DNA from: Bacteroidales bacterium
Lineage (GTDB): Bacteria; Bacteroidota; Bacteroidia; Bacteroidales; CG2-30-32-10
Direction of reading: 5' to 3'
Assembly (NCBI GenBank): GCA_035353855.1
Contig: DAOQAK010000002.1
Span: forward strand, 1-64,000
DNA: 64,000 nucleotides
The translations under genes and the position numbers were made by a program. This document shows positions 61,801 to 64,000 of this stretch, one piece after another (the stretch's first letter is position 1; the number at the start of each line of letters is the position of its first letter). A model generated the notes under the pieces. The model did no database searches. It saw only the letters and a list, made by a program, of their open reading frames with translations, and had not been told where the DNA came from.

Positions 61801-64000
61801 AGCAGGTTTATTATTTAAAAGAGAAATACTATTATTGTAAATTGGCTGGTTTGAAGAGTTTGATTGAGTGGCATTGTTGCCATTACCGGAACAATCATCC
61901 CATATAGTTACATTTGAACCTGAAAGATGGATTGTAGCAGCAGAATCAGCACGTAACCATAAATCCAATCCGGTTATGGAGTTTAGTGAAAAAATACTGA
62001 ATAATAAAGCAGGTGTTATAATATAATCGCCACATAATCCATAGGCTGTTACACGCCAATAATATTTACCATAAGCATTTAAGTTTAGTTGTAATGTATT
62101 TTGAATTAGATTGGGGATACTTATAACGTTTGTTGTGAAAGTAGAATCTGTTGAATATTGCAAGGTATAAGATGTTGCGTTTTCTGAAGTGTTCCATGAA
62201 AAATTGATATTATTATCGGTAGTTGTAAAATCATTAGATGGCAGGTACAGGGTAAAAGGCATAGGTGAAGGGGCATTGTCAACCACAGTTATCTGGTTTT
62301 GTATGCTGGAGGTGCAGCCTGAATCAGTAACTATGGTAAGGGTAATAATATAAGTATTTGCCGAGGTAAAAGTATGTGTTGGGTTAGTGTCGGTTGAATG
62401 AACAGTTCCATCGCCAAAATCCCAGTCCCACGAAATGATGTTGCCTTCGGGTGATGTGCTTTGGTCATAAAAGGTATAAGGGTTATTGATACATGCTGAT
62501 GAAACGGTAAAGGAGGGTATAGGGGTATAAGGTATATGGGTTTCTTTCGTTAAAGAATTACTGCATGAACCATCATATACAGTCAGTTTTACATTGTAAT
62601 TACCCCCGTTTGAAAATATGTGTGAAGGGTTTTCGCTGGTAGATGTTTGCCCATCGCCAAAATCCCAAAGCCAAGAAGTACCAGCGGGCGAGGAATTATT
62701 GGAAAATAGCGTCGCTTCGGTTGAACATCCGGTATTAGTGCTAAAATTAACATTTGGTGCAGTGCCAATTATAGTAACATTTATATTATCTGTTGCTTTA
62801 CATCCGCTGCTATCAGTAACTGTAACACTATAAATTCCAGAGTCTGTAATAGTAATTTCGGGAGTAGTTTCCATGGTTGACCAGTTATAAGTTAATCCCG
62901 AAGGTAAAGGCGAGGGTGAAATAAGCCCAATGGTATTACCTGAGCAAATATTTTTATCAGGACCAAGGCTGGCAATTGCCGGAAAATCATCTTCGGTAAC
63001 ATATATAGTTGGCGAAACCGCCGAACATAATGAATCATCAGTTACAGTTACACTATAATTACCCGGAGTGCTTACATTAATAGTAGGTGAGGTTAATCCA
63101 CCAGTCCAGTTATAAGTATAACTTCCAATCAAACCTGTTGATAATACTATACTATTTCCAGAACAGAATGAAGTATCATTAAGTGTTATTAAAGGATATG
63201 ATACATTTAATGTATCATGTGATTTATATCCAAAAGCATCTGTCACTTCGACCCAATATGTACCTGATGAATCAACATTAATGGATTGTGTTGTTGTGCC
63301 GGTAGACCAAAGATAAGAAGAAAACCAGTCTCCAGCATTAAGAGTGTAATTGCAAAATTTATTTAAAATAGTATCTTTTCCTAAGTTAACAGGAGGAAAA
63401 TATTTATACCGTAAATAATCCTCGACATTTTGTCTTTCATTATCAGCGAGGGCTTTGTTGTAGATAATTATATCTGCAATATAGCCCGATAAATAATAAT
63501 TTAAACCAGTCTCGCTACCAATTACCCAGTTCCAAGTATTGCTATATGTAGGGAAACTTGCATCATAAACAGTTCTAATGAAGCTGCCATTGCAATATAT
63601 ATTCCATCCTGTGGTTGATTTAATAAATGATAAAATATAAAAATTATTTACTAAAATAAAATTAGAATTTCCTAAATCTACATTTGCATTGCTTCCTGCC
63701 CATCCTATTCCATCAACTGCATCAGAACCAACAGCCAATGCCCATCTTGCTCCAGTACTTTGAGAAGAACCGAGGAAAATTTCATAAGTATTCTTACTGG
63801 TGCCAGTAGAAATAACAGTAAAAAAAGAATATTCGGTTGAAGATAATAATGGAAAAGAAAGACTATTGCTCGAGCCATTAAAACTTATAGCAGGTTTATT
63901 ATTTAAAAGAGAAATACTATTATTGTAAATTGGCTGGTTTGAAGAGTTTGATTGAGTGGCATTGTTGCCATTACCGGAACAATCATCCCATATAGTTACA
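58810..64000 (-). CDS. Giant T9SS cargo protein with PKD and LamG domains (5' end outside window)
   Basis: The frame is open to the right edge, giving at least 1729 residues; the N-terminus is missing. An apparent start at 63738 is only an internal TTG leucine codon. In order from the visible N-side: a LamG/concanavalin-like domain (64000 to about 63386), Ig-like strands, PKD repeats (SWLWDFGDGQTSTSENPSHIF type), a fibronectin-III-like domain, a second LamG domain identical to the first (61912-61298), more Ig-like strands, a run of five PKD repeats, a CARDB-like domain (DVGVTNVVTDQQ onwards) and a sorting domain (FIPFPTPTNDIININFIL to KFVKY). It should be surface adhesin or glycan-binding cargo of the T9SS. 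Confidence 0.9.
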   Translation of the reverse strand, partial: VTIWDDCSGNGNNATQSNSSNQPIYNNSISLLNNKPAISFNGSSNSLSFPLLSSTEYSFFTVISTGTSKNTYEIFLGSSQSTGARWALAVGSDAVDGIGWAGSNANVDLGNSNFILVNNFYILSFIKSTTGWNIYCNGSFIRTVYDASFPTYSNTWNWVIGSETGLNYYLSGYIADIIIYNKALADNERQNVEDYLRYKYFPPVNLGKDTILNKFCNYTLNAGDWFSSYLWSTGTTTQSINVDSSGTYWVEVTDAFGYKSHDTLNVSYPLITLNDTSFCSGNSIVLSTGLIGSYTYNWTGGLTSPTINVSTPGNYSVTVTDDSLCSAVSPTIYVTEDDFPAIASLGPDKNICSGNTIGLISPSPLPSGLTYNWSTMETTPEITITDSGIYSVTVTDSSGCKATDNINVTIIGTAPNVNFSTNTGCSTEATLFSNNSSPAGTSWLWDFGDGQTSTSENPSHIFSNGGNYNVKLTVYDGSCSNSLTKETHIPYTPIPSFTVSSACINNPYTFYDQSTSPEGNIISWDWDFGDGTVHSTDTNPTHTFTSANTYIITLTIVTDSGCTSSIQNQITVVDNAPSPMPFTLYLPSNDFTTTDNNINFSWNTSENATSYTLQYSTDSTFTTNVISIPNLIQNTLQLNLNAYGKYYWRVTAYGLCGDYIITPALLFSIFSLNSITGLDLWLRADSAATIHLSGSNVTIWDDCSGNGNNATQSNSSNQPIYNNSISLLNNKPAISFNGSSNSLSFPLLSSTEYSFFTVISTGTSKNTYEIFLGSSQSTGARWALAVGSDAVDGIGWAGSNANVDLGNSNFILVNNFYILSFIKSTTGWNIYCNGSFIRTVYDASFPTYSNTWNWVIGSETGLNYYLSGYIADIIIYNKALADNERQNVEDYLRYKYFPPVNLESDIWVNNFCVDTIDAGNRFVSYLWNTGDTTSKILVNSGDTVWVDVVDGFGFTSSDTIIVHKPILNINTNDTLCLGDSTTLHTGMGSPYSVMWEWQNDTINGDSYIIHAGDSVMLHVFDTVGCSATRLITMYADSFPLMDLLGASTASICSDDTVFPAIDTSLITSYDWYDGTSHYTTPYYIVPISWVGTGSHNLSLTSYNHRGCKVSDVVAVSAPGQKPFAAFSATAGCEPFTTAFTNLSTVPSPAFINYRHWDFGDGDTSIFNSPTHQFAEPGKHLVTLTVSTNKGCSASITDTAYVYSKPKPKFSPIIGCSGVPLQFTDKTTNVLGEIDTWTWEFNDPYSTNNTSSIKNPSHIYDSTGYYWVILTAQSEYGCTATDSAQIHIRLAPKVDFSYTNVCDGNPVYFTNETVDVLGIVSQNWDFGDGNSYTINSPVYTFDSAGTFPVSLTVQSINGCIVSDTENVIVHSIPEINYTAPDSICASYSYILDDNSFVLPPDSITQWSWVIENIGTFNEENPSVTFTSEGDYPVTLTVSSNAGCSDNVSATIHVNPIPTASFLPDEFYGMPPFTVNFTNNSVNALSSYWNFGDGTSSSLLNPQHTYNSLDTFNVMLVVTNSALCTDTAYQELYSIPTTADVGVTNVVTDQQNGFINVSADLWNYGTRKIYELYLYAKAAGGTMFMESWSDYTNPILPGTSIPYTFNAQFAISEENNFDYICVEAQIPNVNPDDNPSNNEECITIKNKFTAFIPFPTPTNDIININFILPFKGQVDVDLYGEKGELVEHVYSGEANKGLNKIQYDISKLNLGVYVYRITFNNDFKILKFVKY
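61298..61912. repeat. Direct repeat copy 1, LamG-coding, within the giant gene
   Basis: Every line of this segment that I compared is identical to 63386-64000 at an offset of 2088 bases. It encodes the LamG domain with IADIIIYNKALADNERQNVE and RWALAVGSDAVDGIGWAG. Confidence 0.9.
63386..64000. repeat. Direct repeat copy 2, LamG-coding, running to the window edge
   Basis: Identical to 61298-61912 as far as I compared; it is cut by the window, so the true repeat may be longer than 615 bp. Confidence 0.9.

Noticed and set aside
63736..63738. Start codon of the giant PKD/LamG gene
   Set aside because: The TTG is an internal leucine codon (the identical second copy reads RWALAVG), and the frame stays open to 64000.

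Overview
The window reads as a chromosomal segment of an AT-rich member of the Bacteroidota, probably a gliding-type or uncultured Bacteroidia relative. The evidence is a type IX secretion (T9SS) core, porP/sprF-like followed by gldK-gldL-gldM-gldN, several cargo proteins ending in T9SS sorting domains, many TAnnTTTG promoter elements typical of the phylum, an almost complete lack of Shine-Dalgarno sequences, and an AdoCbl-type ribonucleotide reductase. No rRNA, tRNA, CRISPR array, transposase or prophage gene was recognised.

Layout. 1-607 has no convincing protein gene but holds a possible minus-strand structured RNA with its own terminator. 608-6511 carries a PHP histidinol phosphatase, miaB, topA and an arginase-fold protein that has lost half of its metal ligands. 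6834-12955 is the T9SS block, closed by a strong terminator. 13077-23173 has a small outer-membrane protein, recG, pheT with a membrane-anchored TylF-like methyltransferase, an RlpA-like protein, a Na/Pi cotransporter, a lipoprotein and a LuxE-like adenylating enzyme. 23258-28874 (minus) has pepT, a GxxExxY gene between inverted repeats, an OPT transporter, a ParE-type toxin-antitoxin pair and an orphan umuC. 28970-34784 (minus) has two adjacent gingipain-family (C25) cysteine peptidases with T9SS sorting domains. 35032-40415 has a hybrid histidine kinase, a secreted protein, lolE-like and rbfA genes and an LpxL-type acyltransferase. 40536-49783 has a SprB/PKD-repeat cargo protein, an MsbA-type exporter directly joined to a periplasmic-propeller LytS kinase, its LytTR regulator and a YhbP-like protein. 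49991-57982 has a class II ribonucleotide reductase, a Pif1/RecD-like helicase, a PhoB-type regulator and a dipeptidyl peptidase IV. 58327-58809 is repeat-rich and gene-free. 58810 to the window end is the 3' part of a giant PKD/LamG cargo protein containing a perfect duplication of at least 615 bp.

How the genes fit together: the GldKLMN-PorP machine would export the C25 peptidases, the SprB/PKD protein and the giant PKD/LamG protein across the outer membrane. Envelope maintenance is represented by LpxL, MsbA, LolE and RlpA. The main non-routine signals are the degenerate arginase next to the T9SS genes, the putative RNA at the left edge, the folded intergenic element at 37697-37800, a possible attenuator before the ribonucleotide reductase, the GxxExxY cassette and the identical LamG duplication. 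All calls rest on reading the sequence and translated frames by eye; no database search was run.
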